Notes under the pieces: model-generated
Database searches by the model: none
What the model was told of the DNA's origin: nothing
What the model saw: the letters and a program-made list of their open reading frames with translations, nothing else
Shown here: piece after piece, positions 1 to 11,327 of the stretch
How the letters are laid out: each line of letters starts with the position of its first letter
Numbering within the stretch: the stretch's first letter is position 1
Program-made: the position numbers and the translations under genes
Assembly (NCBI RefSeq): GCF_034555375.1
Contig: NZ_CP140706.1
Span: 5,199,001 to 5,263,000, forward strand
Direction: 5' to 3'
DNA: 64,000 nt
Source of the DNA: Pseudomonas sp. B33.4
GTDB lineage: Bacteria; Pseudomonadota; Gammaproteobacteria; Pseudomonadales; Pseudomonadaceae

Positions 1-82
1 TCTCTTTGTGCTTGCGCAGGTATTTCTGCGCATGTTGATCGTCGTATTTCTCGGAAAAATCGAGTTTGATCGGGCCGGCCAT
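1..82 (-). CDS. SAM-dependent methyltransferase, N-terminal fragment
   Basis: Only the first 27 codons lie in the window; the gene runs off the left edge. The reading frame opens with ATG at 82, preceded by an AGGAGT ribosome binding site about 8 nt upstream. The visible N-terminus (MAGPIKLDFSEKYDDQHA) resembles the class I methyltransferase encoded next to colRS in Pseudomonas (Orf222/PP0903 type, followed there by an inaA/wapQ-like kinase). A ColR-type operator lies 70 bp upstream, which fits membership of the ColR regulon. The function rests on position and a short N-terminus only. Confidence 0.6.
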   Translation of the reverse strand, partial: MAGPIKLDFSEKYDDQHAQKYLRKHKE

Positions 83-151
83 CACTTGGACTCCTGAATA
101 ACTGATGGCACCACCTTAAGGAGAGGCGTGTCAGCGTCAGGTCATCCATTT

Positions 152-167
152 GTGAAAAAAATGTCCG
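152..167 (-). promoter_or_regulatory. ColR-type operator upstream of the methyltransferase gene
   Basis: Read on the minus strand the site is CGGACATTTTTTTCAC. It matches 15 of 16 positions of the ColR consensus as I recall it for P. putida (YYNASNNYTTTTTSAC); only position 2 differs. It points toward the methyltransferase gene, whose P. putida counterpart operon is ColR-regulated. Confidence 0.6.
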
Positions 168-244
168 GTAAATAGCCAAATTATTACAGCGTTATACAGG
201 ATTTAGACAGGTGAGAGGGAGTAGCATCGAGCCACCCCCGTGCG

Positions 245-1519
245 TCAGATTTTGCCCAGATCCACTTCGAAGCGGCAGCCATTGGGCTCCATCGTGCTGA
301 GACTGACGGTCCAGCCCTGGTTCTCGCAGATGCGCTGAACCAGTGACAGCCCAAGTCCCAGACCTTCACCGCGCTTTTCACTGCCACGTACGAAAGGTTC
401 GAACATGGCTTCGCGCTTTTCTTCCGGAATACCGACACCGGAGTCTTCCACTACAAAGCCGTTGGCAGTGAGTGTCAGGCGAATGAAGCCGTTTTCGGTG
501 TAATGCAGCGCGTTACGCAACAGGTTACCCATCACGGCATTCAACAGGGTCGCGTTGTAACGAGTATCCGACGGATTGCCGGGCTCAAAGACCAGCTTCA
601 GCCCCTTGCTCTCGATCGGCCCGCGCCACAGACATAACAGGCTTTCGGCCACCTGCGAGAGGTCCTGCTGAAGCGCCATGCCCGCATCTTCGTGCTGAGC
701 GCGCGCCAGCATCAGGAAGGTCTGCACCAGCTCGCGCATCTCTTCACTCGCGCGGGCAATGCGCTCGACTTGCGAACGACCGCGCTGGTCAATCCCCGGG
801 TTTTCCAGCAACAGTTCACAGGAACTGGCCAACACCATCAGTGGCGTACGCAACTCATGGCTGACATCACTGGTAAACAAGCGCTCGCGCGTCAGCGCCT
901 GGCGCAGACGCCCCAGCGTGGCATCGAACGCCACCGCCAATTCGCCGACTTCGTCCGCCGCGTAATCCGGAGCCAGCGGTGGTGCCAGCCCGAGCAGTTG
1001 ATCGCGATGACGCACCTGACGCGCCAGGCGTACCACCGGCGCCATCACTTTGCGCGCGAGCACCCAGCCGAGGAACACCGCCAGTGCCAGACTGAGCACG
1101 AAACCCACCAGCACCACGGCAAACAGCACACGCTCGCGCTCTTCGAAATCGCTTTGATCCTGCAGCAATACGTAACGTCGACCGTCGACGATTTCGACCA
1201 TCGCGTGATACGACAGCTGCTCGCGAAACACTTCATGGAAACCTGAATCGAGGTGACGCAGATCCTTGGGCAACTCGAAATCGCCCGGTCCACCGCTGAA
1301 ATAGAACAACTGATCCGGTTCCGGACGATGGCTCCAGTCCGAGACGTTGTCCATCAACAGCAGGCGCTGCAGATCGCCGCCCAGCCCCGCCGAAATCAGT
1401 TTTTCTTCCACCAGGTGTACCGTCGCGACAATGCCCATGGCAAAGGCTCCGGCCACCAATGCGCTCATCAACGCAAAAGCAATAATGATCCGCTGGGATA
1501 GGCTTTGCTTAAACTCCAT
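245..1519 (-). CDS. colS: Sensor histidine kinase ColS
   Basis: Membrane sensor kinase of the ColRS system, which protects envelope function and responds to excess metals in P. putida. The 424-aa protein has TM1 at about residues 9-35, a short periplasmic loop at 36-132, TM2 at about 133-155, a HAMP-like linker, a HisKA box (SHELRTPL, H221) and a C-terminal HATPase domain ending near GLGLGLSLVQ. The loop carries H35, E38, D57, H105 and an ExxE motif at E126/E129, the positions I recall as metal-sensing in P. putida ColS. The ATG overlaps the colR stop codon (TAATG), so the two genes are translationally coupled. Family and neighbours agree fully. Confidence 0.93.
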   Translation of the reverse strand: MEFKQSLSQRIIIAFALMSALVAGAFAMGIVATVHLVEEKLISAGLGGDLQRLLLMDNVSDWSHRPEPDQLFYFSGGPGDFELPKDLRHLDSGFHEVFREQLSYHAMVEIVDGRRYVLLQDQSDFEERERVLFAVVLVGFVLSLALAVFLGWVLARKVMAPVVRLARQVRHRDQLLGLAPPLAPDYAADEVGELAVAFDATLGRLRQALTRERLFTSDVSHELRTPLMVLASSCELLLENPGIDQRGRSQVERIARASEEMRELVQTFLMLARAQHEDAGMALQQDLSQVAESLLCLWRGPIESKGLKLVFEPGNPSDTRYNATLLNAVMGNLLRNALHYTENGFIRLTLTANGFVVEDSGVGIPEEKREAMFEPFVRGSEKRGEGLGLGLSLVQRICENQGWTVSLSTMEPNGCRFEVDLGKI

Positions 1520-2190
1520 TACACATCGGCCAGCCGGTAACCCACGCCGTGCACAGTGTGCAGCAGTGGCTTGGCGAACGGTTTGTCGATCACCTGACGC
1601 AATTGGTGCACGTGGCTGCGCAGGCTGTCACTGTCCGGGCAATCATCGCCCCACAGCGCTTCTTCGAGAATTTCCCGACGCAACACGTGCGGACTTTTCT
1701 GCATCAACACCGCCAGCAACTTGAGGCCGACCGGATTGAGCTTGAGCAGTTTGCCGTCGCGGGTTACTTCCAGCGTGTCGAGGTCATAGCTCAGATCGGC
1801 GACCTGCAACGCACGGCGGCCACCGCCCTGCGCACGGCGCATCACCGCTTCGACCCGCGCAGCCAGCTCGGACAAAGCAAATGGCTTGATCAGATAATCG
1901 TCAGCACCGGACTTGAAGCCCTGCAGACGATCATCGAGCTGATCACGAGCAGTGAGCATGATTACCGGCGTGTCGCGGCGGGCATCTTCTCGCAGGCGTT
2001 TGCACAGCGTGTAGCCGTCGATCCCGGGCAGCATGATGTCCAGGACGATCAGGTCGTAATGCTCGGTGGCTGCCAGGTGCAGCCCCGACAAACCGTCCTG
2101 GGCGCAATCGACGGTATAGCCTTTAAGGCCCAGATAGTCAGCCAGATTGGCCAGGATGTCGCGGTTGTCTTCGACCAGCAGAATTCGCAT
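1519..2190 (-). CDS. colR: Response regulator ColR (OmpR family)
   Basis: DNA-binding partner of ColS. The 223-aa protein has an N-terminal receiver (MRILLVEDN, phospho-acceptor in the VLDIMLPG motif near residue 51, conserved Lys in LIKPFA) and a C-terminal winged helix of the OmpR/PhoB type (SDSLRSHVHQLRQVIDKPF). I chose the ATG at 2190 because AGGAGG sits 5 nt upstream; a GTG two codons earlier would abut the ribosome binding site. The stop overlaps the colS start. ColR-type operators lie on both sides of colRS. Confidence 0.94.
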   Translation of the reverse strand: MRILLVEDNRDILANLADYLGLKGYTVDCAQDGLSGLHLAATEHYDLIVLDIMLPGIDGYTLCKRLREDARRDTPVIMLTARDQLDDRLQGFKSGADDYLIKPFALSELAARVEAVMRRAQGGGRRALQVADLSYDLDTLEVTRDGKLLKLNPVGLKLLAVLMQKSPHVLRREILEEALWGDDCPDSDSLRSHVHQLRQVIDKPFAKPLLHTVHGVGYRLADV

Positions 2191-2307
2191 GGGCACCTCC
2201 TCCGTACGGGGTAACGGCCGTCTTGGCCCGCGCAGCTTACGGTCAAGTGTGGCTCAGGGCTAGGCGTGCGTTGGGTTGTTTAGCGAGAAAAACGTTCATT
2301 GTGCATG

Positions 2308-2323
2308 CCAACGTTTTTTTCAC
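2308..2323 (+). promoter_or_regulatory. ColR-type operator upstream of the PAP2 phosphatase gene
   Basis: CCAACGTTTTTTTCAC agrees at all 16 positions with the ColR consensus I recall (YYNASNNYTTTTTSAC). It lies in the colR-PAP2 intergenic region about 90 bp before the PAP2 start, and the P. putida homologue of that gene (PP0900) is a known ColR target. Confidence 0.7.
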
Positions 2324-2410
2324 TTTCGGTTAACAAATCAGCGACGCAAGCGCGCGCAGACTCCGCGCGGTTGCGCTCCTCAGATACTACTTATGCCCAA
2401 GGAATTGCCC

Positions 2411-3154
2411 ATGGTGTCGACTTCTGCCCGCCCCGCTTCCAGACCGCTAAACTTCTGGCTGTGCCTGGGAATACCCACTGTCGCGGCGATCGTTCTGGTA
2501 CTGCTCGAACTGACCGATCTGGATATGAATCTGGCCCGCTTGTTCTACGACCCGGTCGCAGGCGACTTTATCGGACGCCACAGCTACTTCCTCGAAGACA
2601 TCCTGCATGACCGGGCCAAACAGGTGGTCATCGCCTTTTCGGTGTTTGCCATCATCGGCTTCATCGGCGCGTTCTTCTTTGTTCGACTCAAACCATTCAA
2701 GCGTGAGCTGGGCTGCCTGGTGCTGTCGCTGGGCCTGGCGACCTCATTCGTCACCCCGGTCAAAGCCGTGACGGCGGTGCAGTGCCCCTGGAGCCTGGAG
2801 CAATTCGGTGGGCATGAAACTTACAGCAAACTGATGGAACATCGTCCAGAGACCAACAAGCCCGGCCGTTGCTGGCCCGGTGGCCATGCGGCGACGGGGT
2901 TCACCTTGTTTGCGTTGTTCTTTGTCCTGCGTGATCGCCGTCCGCGTCTGGCGCGTCAGGCGTTTGTCTTTGCCTTTGCGCTGGGTTCGGTGTTTTCGAT
3001 CAGCCGGATGATGCAGGGTGCACACTTCTTCTCGCACAACGTGTGGACGGCGATTTTCTGCTGGTTGATTTGTCTGGGGTCGTATTACTGGGTGCTGTAT
3101 CGCCCGGCGGTGAAAGCCGAGGCCGTGGTCAAGGCACAACCGGTCAGCGCCTGA
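2411..3154 (+). CDS. PAP2-family membrane phosphatase
   Basis: Predicted integral membrane lipid phosphatase of 247 aa, probably removing phosphate from lipid A, an undecaprenyl carrier or a phospholipid; the substrate is not decided by the sequence. Several hydrophobic segments are visible (for example near residues 15-33 and 73-97). The PAP2 core motifs are present in variant form: PGGHAATG instead of PSGH, and SRMMQGAHFFSHN as the third motif, where the usual Asp after HxxxD is His. The start at 2411 has AAGGAA 7 nt upstream; an ATG at 2393 lacks a comparable site. It is divergent from colR and has a ColR operator upstream, as for PP0900 of P. putida. Confidence 0.82.
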   Translation: MVSTSARPASRPLNFWLCLGIPTVAAIVLVLLELTDLDMNLARLFYDPVAGDFIGRHSYFLEDILHDRAKQVVIAFSVFAIIGFIGAFFFVRLKPFKRELGCLVLSLGLATSFVTPVKAVTAVQCPWSLEQFGGHETYSKLMEHRPETNKPGRCWPGGHAATGFTLFALFFVLRDRRPRLARQAFVFAFALGSVFSISRMMQGAHFFSHNVWTAIFCWLICLGSYYWVLYRPAVKAEAVVKAQPVSA

Positions 3155-3166
3155 AACACGGTCCAA

Positions 3167-3255
3167 TGTAGGAGTGAGCCTGCTCGCGATAGCGGTCTGT
3201 CAGTCGCAATCATGTTGAATGACACACCGCTATCGCGAGCAGGCTCACTCCTACA
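3167..3255. repeat. REP/REPIN-type inverted pair
   Basis: Two inverted arms (TGTAGGAGTGAGCCTGCTCG and its complement) about 30 bp long flank a short variable middle between the convergent PAP2 and groEL genes. Near-identical elements lie at 7797, 29877, 45576, 50533 and 63084. Confidence 0.85.
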
Positions 3256-3287
3256 AGGGTTACGTGTGAAGCTGAAACTTGGGCAAT

Positions 3288-3321
3288 AAAAAACCCCGCT
3301 GACTTTCGCCAGCGGGGTTTT
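3288..3321 (-). terminator. Rho-independent terminator of groESL
   Basis: A GC hairpin (CCCCGCTG, loop, CAGCGGGG) is flanked by A and T runs just downstream of the groEL stop. The T-run on the minus strand suits groESL; it could work in both directions. Confidence 0.85.
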
Positions 3322-3343
3322 GCGTTACAGGGGCGAGGCTGGC

Positions 3344-5002
<1,659 letters not shown>

Positions 5003-5040
5003 TTAAATACTTTGTAGTAGCGGGAAAATGAACGGGGATA

Positions 5041-5334
5041 TCAGCCTTCGATAACAGCGAGGATTTCGTTCTCGCTCATTACCAGCAGGTCTTCGCCGTC
5101 GACTTTCACAGTGTTGCTGCCGGAGTAAGGACCGAACACAACCTTGTCGCCTTCTTTAACGGACAGTGCGCGCACTTCGCCGTTTTCCAGAGCTTTGCCC
5201 GGGCCTACAGCGAGAATCACACCGTGGTTGGCTTTTTCAGCAGCCGAACCTGGCAGGACGATACCGCCAGCGGTTTTCTTTTCTTCTTCGCTGCGACGGA
5301 TTACGACGCGGTCATGCAGAGGACGAAGCTTCAT
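5041..5334 (-). CDS. groS: Co-chaperonin GroES (Hsp10)
   Basis: 97-aa lid of the GroEL cage. It carries the typical [14 protein letters not shown] start, the mobile-loop sequence [13 protein letters not shown] and the conserved end [13 protein letters not shown]. It is the first gene of the groESL operon, and a heat-shock-like promoter lies about 140 bp upstream. Confidence 0.99.
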   Translation of the reverse strand: MKLRPLHDRVVIRRSEEEKKTAGGIVLPGSAAEKANHGVILAVGPGKALENGEVRALSVKEGDKVVFGPYSGSNTVKVDGEDLLVMSENEILAVIEG

Positions 5335-5475
5335 TGTCGATCTCTCCTAATTGTGATTTTCATCGGCCGGTGTAGTCCCGGCGGGTTTAACAAATCCGGC
5401 CTGCGCCGGTTGCGGCTCGTCGAGCGAGTCGCGGAAGTCTGTCCGGTGCAAATACCGGAAACCTTGCGGTGACCG

Positions 5476-5508
5476 ATACATAAGGGCGCATAAGCTTATT
5501 ACAAGGGC
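5476..5508 (-). promoter_or_regulatory. Possible sigma-32 heat-shock promoter of groESL
   Basis: Read on the minus strand, CCCTTGTAA is followed after 12 nt by CCCTTATGT, close to the sigma-32 pattern CTTGAAA-N11-16-CCCCATNT. It is the best candidate in the 248-bp region between fxsA and groES. No CIRCE element was seen, as expected for Pseudomonas. Confidence 0.5.
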
Positions 5509-5548
5509 GGGGGCAGAAAATTTTTCACTTCAGCACCCCGAAAATGAA

Positions 5549-5570
5549 CACGGCACCCGAAGGTGCCGTG
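5549..5570 (-). terminator. Hairpin downstream of fxsA
   Basis: A near-perfect hairpin (CACGGCACC, loop, GGTGCCGTG) lies 12 bp past the fxsA stop. The trailing U-run on the minus strand is poor, so termination may be weak. Confidence 0.45.
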
Positions 5571-5582
5571 CAGACAGTGCAG

Positions 5583-6062
5583 TTACTTGGTGTCGCGGTG
5601 TTCGAACTCGCCTTCGATCACATCACCTTCGCGGCCCAGAGGCTGACGCGGTGCAGGACCGCCACGGGGTTGCAGGTCATCGGCGAACGCACGCTGGCGC
5701 ATGGCCTGTTCTTCGGCGCGCTGGCGCATTTTGTTCGCCAGCAGTCGACGACTGAACGGCAGCAGCATGACCAGACCGACCACGTCGCTGATAAAGCCCG
5801 GCAGGATCAGCAGGCCACCGGCCAGAGCCAGCATCAGCCCTTCGAGCATGGTTTGCGCGGGCAGTTCGCCGCGGTTCAGGCTTTCACGGGCACGCAGTGC
5901 CGTGGCCAGACCGGCGACGCGCAGCACGAACACGCCGAACATCGAGCCGAGAATGATCAGCAGCAGGGCCGGGAAGAACCCGATAGCCCCTGCCACTTTG
6001 ACGAATACGAACAGCTCCAGCACTGGAAACAGCAGAAAGAGCAACAGAAAAGGGCGCATCAA
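5583..6062 (-). CDS. fxsA: FxsA-family membrane protein
   Basis: Inner-membrane protein of 159 aa in the FxsA family, named for E. coli FxsA, which when overproduced relieves F-exclusion of phage T7. Hydrophobic segments lie at about residues 3-22, 26-48 and 75-103, followed by a charged cytosolic tail rich in Arg and Gln. The motif GxxxGxxVL in the second segment and LLILPGFISDVVGL in the third are typical. It sits directly upstream of groESL on the same strand with its own hairpin, a common arrangement in Pseudomonas. Initiation could be at either of two adjacent Met codons. Confidence 0.85.
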   Translation of the reverse strand: MMRPFLLLFLLFPVLELFVFVKVAGAIGFFPALLLIILGSMFGVFVLRVAGLATALRARESLNRGELPAQTMLEGLMLALAGGLLILPGFISDVVGLVMLLPFSRRLLANKMRQRAEEQAMRQRAFADDLQPRGGPAPRQPLGREGDVIEGEFEHRDTK

Positions 6063-6124
6063 AGTTTCCTCAACGCAAGAAATGCCTTGCAGTAAGCCTT
6101 AGATGACGTCGCCCTTTCGTGAAT

Positions 6125-6856
6125 TCAAGCGCCGACACCCTCATTTTTTGGCCAGACCTCAGCATGAGCCAATGAAACCAAGGCTTCGCGCACTTGTGTC
6201 GGCGTATTACAAGGTGCCGGGAACGGCAACCAGTAAAGCGCCTGGCCGATGCGCAGATGCAGGCCTTCGGTGTCGATCCCGGCCAGTTGCGCCGGCACGC
6301 TTTTCGGCAGACCGGCGAGGTCGACGTAGTGCGCGATGGCTTTGGCGTGGTCGCTGTTCATGTGCTCGACCATGCTGATTTCAGCCTTGCCGGCAAACGG
6401 GTTGGCCAAGGTCAACTGATCGACCCAGTGAATCGCCCCGAAACCGCCGATGTAGCGGTGACGCACCGGAGTCAGCACCCAGAAATCGAAATTGTGGGCC
6501 TTGTGGTAGTTCTGCGAGTCCGGGAAATAACGGTAGTAACGCTCGGCGGCGGCCTCGATGGCAGCGGCATCTTCAAGCTTCTGCGCTTCGGCCAGATAAG
6601 TCAGGCGACCAACGGCTTGCACGTCATCGGCTTCGCGCTCCCCCACCAACATCGAGCATTTCGGATCTTTTTGCAGGTTGTGGGTGTGCTGGGCGATGCG
6701 ACTGATCAGGATCAGCGGCCGGCCCTGCTCGTCGAGGCAGTACGGCACGACGGAGCCAAAGGGAAAACCGGGCATCGATTTGGAGTGGGTCGACAGCACT
6801 CCACGGTATTCCTTGAGAAGCAATTCTCGGGCATTCTTGGCCACTTCAACGCTCAA
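6125..6856 (-). CDS. HugZ-like pyridoxamine-phosphate-oxidase-fold protein with DUF2470 domain
   Basis: Cytosolic 243-aa protein. Residues 10-150 form a split-barrel FMN/haem-binding fold ([37 protein letters not shown]) and residues 165-240 a DUF2470 domain ([15 protein letters not shown]). This two-domain layout is shared with HugZ-type haem oxygenases and with many unassigned Pseudomonas proteins, so haem binding is inference. It stands alone between fxsA and a divergent SDR gene, with no haem uptake genes nearby. Confidence 0.75.
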   Translation of the reverse strand: MSVEVAKNARELLLKEYRGVLSTHSKSMPGFPFGSVVPYCLDEQGRPLILISRIAQHTHNLQKDPKCSMLVGEREADDVQAVGRLTYLAEAQKLEDAAAIEAAAERYYRYFPDSQNYHKAHNFDFWVLTPVRHRYIGGFGAIHWVDQLTLANPFAGKAEISMVEHMNSDHAKAIAHYVDLAGLPKSVPAQLAGIDTEGLHLRIGQALYWLPFPAPCNTPTQVREALVSLAHAEVWPKNEGVGA

Positions 6857-7020
6857 TTTATGACTCCTTAAATAGAATCCGTCGAAAAAACGGACAGGCG
6901 CCAGGGATTAGGTCCCAGTCACGCCATCGGGAAATTCTCATGTGCAAACCCGCCTCGGCCGGTGCAGATCGAGAGGCGCTGATAACAAAAACAACTCAGA
7001 CCTGCTATCGGGACATGCGA

Positions 7021-7779
7021 ATGCAACTCAACGACAAAGTAATCATTATCACTGGCGGTTGCCAGGGTTTGGGCCGTTCCATGGCCGAGTATTTCGCCAG
7101 TAAGGGCGCGAAGCTCGCCCTCGTCGACCTCAATCAGGAAAAGCTCAACGACGCGGTCGCGGCTTGCAAGGCCAAAGGCGTCGAGGCGCGCAGCTATCTG
7201 TGCAACGTCGCCAATGAAGAACAGGTCGAGCACATGGTCGCCCAGGTTGCCGCTGATTTCGGCGCGATCCACGGCCTGATCAACAACGCCGGGATTTTGC
7301 GTGACGGCCTGCTGCTCAAGGTCAAGGACGGCGAAATGACCAAGATGAGCCTGGCACAGTGGCAGGCGGTGATCGACGTCAACCTGACCGGCGTGTTCCT
7401 CTGCACCCGTGAGGTGGCGGCGAAAATGGTCGAGCTGAAGAACAGCGGCGCGATCATCAACATCTCGTCGATCTCGCGTGCCGGTAACGTTGGCCAGACC
7501 AACTATTCCGCGGCCAAGGCCGGTGTTGCTGCGGCGACCGTGACCTGGGCCAAAGAGCTGGCGCGTTATGGCATTCGTGTGGCGGGTATCGCGCCGGGCT
7601 TCATCGAGACCGAGATGACCTTGGGCATGAAGCCCGAAGCGCTGGAGAAAATGACCTCGGGAATTCCGCTCAAGCGCATGGGCAAGCCGGAAGAGATCGC
7701 CCATTCGGCGGCGTATATCTTCGAGAACGACTACTACACCGGGCGGATTCTGGAGATGGATGGCGGCTTGCGTATCTGA
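7021..7779 (+). CDS. Short-chain dehydrogenase/reductase (FabG-like)
   Basis: NAD(P)-dependent oxidoreductase of 252 aa. It has the Rossmann motif [12 protein letters not shown] near residue 11, NNAG near 90, the catalytic Ser with YSAAK near 160-164, and the C-terminal [10 protein letters not shown] typical of FabG-like enzymes. An acidic residue (VDLNQ) after the second strand suggests NAD preference. The ATG at 7021 was chosen because GGGA lies 7 nt upstream; ATG at 7015 would have no room. It stands alone and the substrate is unknown. Confidence 0.88.
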   Translation: MQLNDKVIIITGGCQGLGRSMAEYFASKGAKLALVDLNQEKLNDAVAACKAKGVEARSYLCNVANEEQVEHMVAQVAADFGAIHGLINNAGILRDGLLLKVKDGEMTKMSLAQWQAVIDVNLTGVFLCTREVAAKMVELKNSGAIINISSISRAGNVGQTNYSAAKAGVAAATVTWAKELARYGIRVAGIAPGFIETEMTLGMKPEALEKMTSGIPLKRMGKPEEIAHSAAYIFENDYYTGRILEMDGGLRI

Positions 7780-7796
7780 CTGCCAACACAAAACAA

Positions 7797-7888
7797 CTGT
7801 AGGAGTGAGCCTGCTCGCGATAGCGGATCAACATTCAACAAATGTGTTGAATGATCGACCGTTATCGCGAGCAGGCTCACTCCTACAG
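7797..7888. repeat. REP/REPIN-type inverted pair
   Basis: Same arms as the element at 3167 (CTGTAGGAGTGAGCCTGCTC and complement), between the convergent SDR and apbC genes. Confidence 0.85.
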
Positions 7889-7910
7889 GGTTATCGGTGT
7901 TGCTGATGTA

Positions 7911-9005
7911 TCAATCGTCGCTGATGGTGATGTTCGGCATCGCCGGGGTAGCGGCTTCCTGCAACACAATCCGTGCGCCGACGTGGCGGGCCAGTTCCTG
8001 GTAGACCATGGCAATCTGGCTGTCCGGCTCGGCGATCACCGTTGGCTTGCCGCCATCGGCCTGCTCGCGGATCAGCATCGACAGCGGCAGTGAAGCCAGC
8101 AGCTCCACACCGTACTGGGTCGCCAGTTTCTCACCGCCGCCCTCACCGAACAGATGCTCGGCATGCCCGCAGTTCGAGCAGATGTGCACGGCCATGTTTT
8201 CCACCACGCCCAGCACCGGAATGTTGACCTTGCGGAACATTTCCACGCCTTTGCGTGCATCCAGCAATGCCAGATCCTGCGGAGTAGTGACGATCACCGC
8301 GCCGGCCACCGGGACTTTCTGCGCCAGGGTCAACTGAATGTCGCCAGTGCCCGGCGGCATGTCGATAACCAGATAATCGAGATCGCCCCACGCGGTTTGC
8401 GTGACCAGTTGCAGCAAGGCGCCGGAGACCATCGGTCCGCGCCAGACCATCGGCGTGTTGTCGTCGGTCAGGAACGCCATCGACATGACTTCAACGCCAT
8501 GGGCCTTGAGCGGCACGAACCACTTCTGATCCTTGACCTCGGGGCGAGTGCGCTCGGGGATGCCGAACATGATGCCCTGGCTCGGGCCGTAGATATCGGC
8601 GTCGAGAATGCCGACCTTGGCGCCTTCACGGGCCAGGGCCAGGGCGAGGTTGGCCGCAGTGGTCGACTTGCCCACGCCACCCTTGCCGGACGCCACGGCG
8701 ACCACATTCTTGACGTTGGCCAGCCCCGGAATCTGCGCCTGGGCCTTGTGCGCGGCGATCACGCTGTTCACTTCAACCTTGGCGATCACCACGCCGTCGA
8801 GGTTTTCGATGGCCAGTTGCAGCAATTGCGCCCAGCCGCTCTTGAACAGACCGGCGGCGTATCCGATTTCCAGCTGCACGTTGACGCGGTCACCGACGAT
8901 CTCGATGTTCTTCACACAACCGGCGCTGACCGGATCCTGGTTCAGGTAAGGGTCGGTGTATTGGCTGAGGACGGCTTCCACCGCTGCGCGAGTGACGGCA
9001 CTCAT
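7911..9005 (-). CDS. apbC: Iron-sulfur cluster carrier ApbC (Mrp/NBP35 family)
   Basis: Cytosolic P-loop ATPase that binds and transfers [4Fe-4S] clusters. The 364-aa protein has an N-terminal DUF59/MIP18 domain (about residues 5-85), a deviant Walker A ([13 protein letters not shown] near 107), the switch motif [17 protein letters not shown], and the CSNCG cluster-binding CxxC near residue 277. The start at 9005 has GGAG about 7 nt upstream; a longer frame beginning at 9023 lacks one. It is divergent from metG, as in other gammaproteobacteria. Confidence 0.95.
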   Translation of the reverse strand: MSAVTRAAVEAVLSQYTDPYLNQDPVSAGCVKNIEIVGDRVNVQLEIGYAAGLFKSGWAQLLQLAIENLDGVVIAKVEVNSVIAAHKAQAQIPGLANVKNVVAVASGKGGVGKSTTAANLALALAREGAKVGILDADIYGPSQGIMFGIPERTRPEVKDQKWFVPLKAHGVEVMSMAFLTDDNTPMVWRGPMVSGALLQLVTQTAWGDLDYLVIDMPPGTGDIQLTLAQKVPVAGAVIVTTPQDLALLDARKGVEMFRKVNIPVLGVVENMAVHICSNCGHAEHLFGEGGGEKLATQYGVELLASLPLSMLIREQADGGKPTVIAEPDSQIAMVYQELARHVGARIVLQEAATPAMPNITISDD

Positions 9006-9160
9006 GGGCAACTCCGATAACAAGACTGGGAAAAGATGGCGGGTATCCTACCCCTTCTATCCTCCGGACGGCATGCCCGGCAACGATTTGCAGGGGTGAA
9101 ATATCTTGCCCGGCGCTTTATAGTGGCCGACCTCCGTTTCATCAAGTAGCGAAGCCCCAC

Positions 9161-11212
9161 ATGTCCGAACCACGCAAGATCCTCGTCACCAGCGCCCTGC
9201 CCTACGCCAACGGTTCGATTCACCTTGGCCATATGCTGGAATATATCCAGACCGATATGTGGGTGCGCTTCCAGAAGCATCGCGGCAATCAATGCATTTA
9301 TGTCTGCGCCGACGACGCCCACGGTTCGGCGATCATGCTGCGCGCGGAAAAGGAAGGCATCACCCCGGAACAACTGATCGCCAACGTGCAGGCTGAACAC
9401 AGCGCCGACTTTGCCGAGTTCCTCGTTGATTTCGACAACTTCCACTCCACTCACGCTGAAGAAAACCGTGAGCTGTCGAGCCAGATCTACCTCAAGCTGC
9501 GTGACGCCGGGCACATCGCCCAGCGCTCGATCACCCAGTATTTCGACCCGGAAAAGAAAATGTTCCTGGCCGACCGCTTCATCAAGGGCACCTGCCCGAA
9601 ATGTGGCACTGAAGACCAGTACGGCGACAACTGCGAAAAATGCGGCGCGACCTACGCACCGACCGACCTGAAGGATCCGAAGTCGGCGATCTCTGGCGCC
9701 ACCCCGGTGCTCAAGGATTCCCAGCACTTCTTCTTCAAGCTGCCGGACTTCCAGCAAATGCTGCAGACCTGGACCCGCAGCGGCACCCTGCAGGACGCCG
9801 TCGCCAACAAGATCGCCGAATGGCTGGATGCCGGCCTGCAGCAGTGGGACATCTCCCGCGATGCGCCGTACTTCGGTTTCGAGATCCCGGGCGAGCCGGG
9901 CAAGTATTTCTACGTGTGGCTGGACGCGCCAATCGGCTACATGGCCAGCTTCAAGAACCTCTGCGACCGCACACCGGAACTGGATTTCGACGCGTTCTGG
10001 GGCAAAGACTCCACTGCCGAGCTGTACCACTTCATCGGCAAGGACATCGTCAACTTCCACGCGCTGTTCTGGCCAGCGATGCTCGAAGGCGCGGGCTACC
10101 GCAAGCCGACCGGCATCAACGTGCACGGCTACCTGACCGTCAACGGCCAGAAGATGTCCAAGTCGCGCGGCACCTTCATCAAGGCCCGTACCTACCTGGA
10201 TCATCTGTCGCCGGAATACCTGCGCTACTACTACGCGGCCAAACTCGGTCGTGGCGTTGACGACCTCGACCTGAACCTCGAAGACTTCGTGCAGAAGGTC
10301 AACTCCGACCTGGTCGGCAAAGTGGTCAACATCGCCAGCCGTTGCGCCGGTTTCATTCAAAAAGGCAACGCCGGCCTGCTGGTCGACACCAATGCCGCGC
10401 CAGAGCTGACCGAGGCGTTCCTCGCCGCCGCGCCAAGCATTGCCGACGCCTATGAGGCCCGCGACTTCGCCCGCGCCATGCGTGAAACCATGGCCCTCGC
10501 CGACCGCGCCAACGCCTGGATCGCCGACAAGGCCCCATGGTCGCTGAACAAACAGGAAGGCAAACAGGATGAAGTCCAGGCGATCTGCGCCACCGCCATC
10601 AACCTGTTCCGCCAACTGGTGATCTTCCTCAAACCGGTGCTGCCGCTACTGGCCGCCGATGCCGAGGCGTTCCTCAATGTTGCCCCGCTGACCTGGAACG
10701 ACCACACCACCCTGCTGGCCAACCATCAGCTCAACGAATTCAAGCCGTTGATGACCCGCATCGACCCGGTAAAAGTACAAGCCATGAGCGACGCCTCGAA
10801 GGAAGACCTGACCGCCAGCCAGACCGACACCGGTGCCGCTGCTCCAGCCGGCAATGGCGAACTGGCCAAGGATCCGCTGTCGCCGGAAATCGACTTCGAC
10901 GCCTTTGCGGCCATCGACCTGCGCGTCGCGCTGATCGTCAAGGCTGAGCACGTGGAAGGTGCCGACAAACTGCTGCGCCTGACACTGGATATCGGTGACG
11001 AGCAACGCAACGTGTTCTCGGGCATCAAGAGCGCTTATCCGGATCCGTCCAGACTCGACGGCCGTCTGACCATGATGATCGCCAACCTCAAGCCACGGAA
11101 AATGAAATTCGGTATTTCCGAAGGCATGGTGATGGCGGCCGGCCCTGGCGGTGAAGAGATTTACCTGCTGAGCCCGGACAGCGGCGCCAAGCCGGGTCAG
11201 CGCATCAAGTAA
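9161..11212 (+). CDS. metG: Methionyl-tRNA synthetase
   Basis: Charges tRNA-Met. The 683-aa class I synthetase contains the HIGH signature as HLGH (residues 21-24), a zinc knuckle (CPKCG...CEKCG, about 146-162), KMSKS near residues 330-334, an anticodon-binding domain, and a C-terminal OB-fold tRNA-binding domain from about residue 580 ([15 protein letters not shown]). The length and the C-terminal dimerisation/tRNA-binding domain match E. coli MetG. A possible -10 (TATAGT) lies at 9119-9124. Confidence 0.98.
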   Translation: MSEPRKILVTSALPYANGSIHLGHMLEYIQTDMWVRFQKHRGNQCIYVCADDAHGSAIMLRAEKEGITPEQLIANVQAEHSADFAEFLVDFDNFHSTHAEENRELSSQIYLKLRDAGHIAQRSITQYFDPEKKMFLADRFIKGTCPKCGTEDQYGDNCEKCGATYAPTDLKDPKSAISGATPVLKDSQHFFFKLPDFQQMLQTWTRSGTLQDAVANKIAEWLDAGLQQWDISRDAPYFGFEIPGEPGKYFYVWLDAPIGYMASFKNLCDRTPELDFDAFWGKDSTAELYHFIGKDIVNFHALFWPAMLEGAGYRKPTGINVHGYLTVNGQKMSKSRGTFIKARTYLDHLSPEYLRYYYAAKLGRGVDDLDLNLEDFVQKVNSDLVGKVVNIASRCAGFIQKGNAGLLVDTNAAPELTEAFLAAAPSIADAYEARDFARAMRETMALADRANAWIADKAPWSLNKQEGKQDEVQAICATAINLFRQLVIFLKPVLPLLAADAEAFLNVAPLTWNDHTTLLANHQLNEFKPLMTRIDPVKVQAMSDASKEDLTASQTDTGAAAPAGNGELAKDPLSPEIDFDAFAAIDLRVALIVKAEHVEGADKLLRLTLDIGDEQRNVFSGIKSAYPDPSRLDGRLTMMIANLKPRKMKFGISEGMVMAAGPGGEEIYLLSPDSGAKPGQRIK

Positions 11213-11231
11213 GCGACGGCAACAAAATCGA

Positions 11232-11268
11232 TCCCACCGACGTGCCCCGCATGCCGGTGGGATTTTTC
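11232..11268 (+). terminator. Terminator after metG
   Basis: Hairpin TCCCACCG...CGGTGGGA followed by TTTTT, 20 bp after the metG stop and 60 bp before rnfA. Confidence 0.85.
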
Positions 11269-11327
11269 ATATCTGGGCGGATACTGCCTAACCTTATGAG
11301 ACACCTGCCCGTTTCGCCGACAGAATC

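Noticed and set aside
9002..10615. Open frame of 537 codons opposite metG and similar ones opposite rnfB, glpK, glpD and Rieske alpha
   Set aside because: Typical antisense shadows in high-GC DNA; no ribosome binding sites, no recognisable domains, and they overlap certain genes completely.
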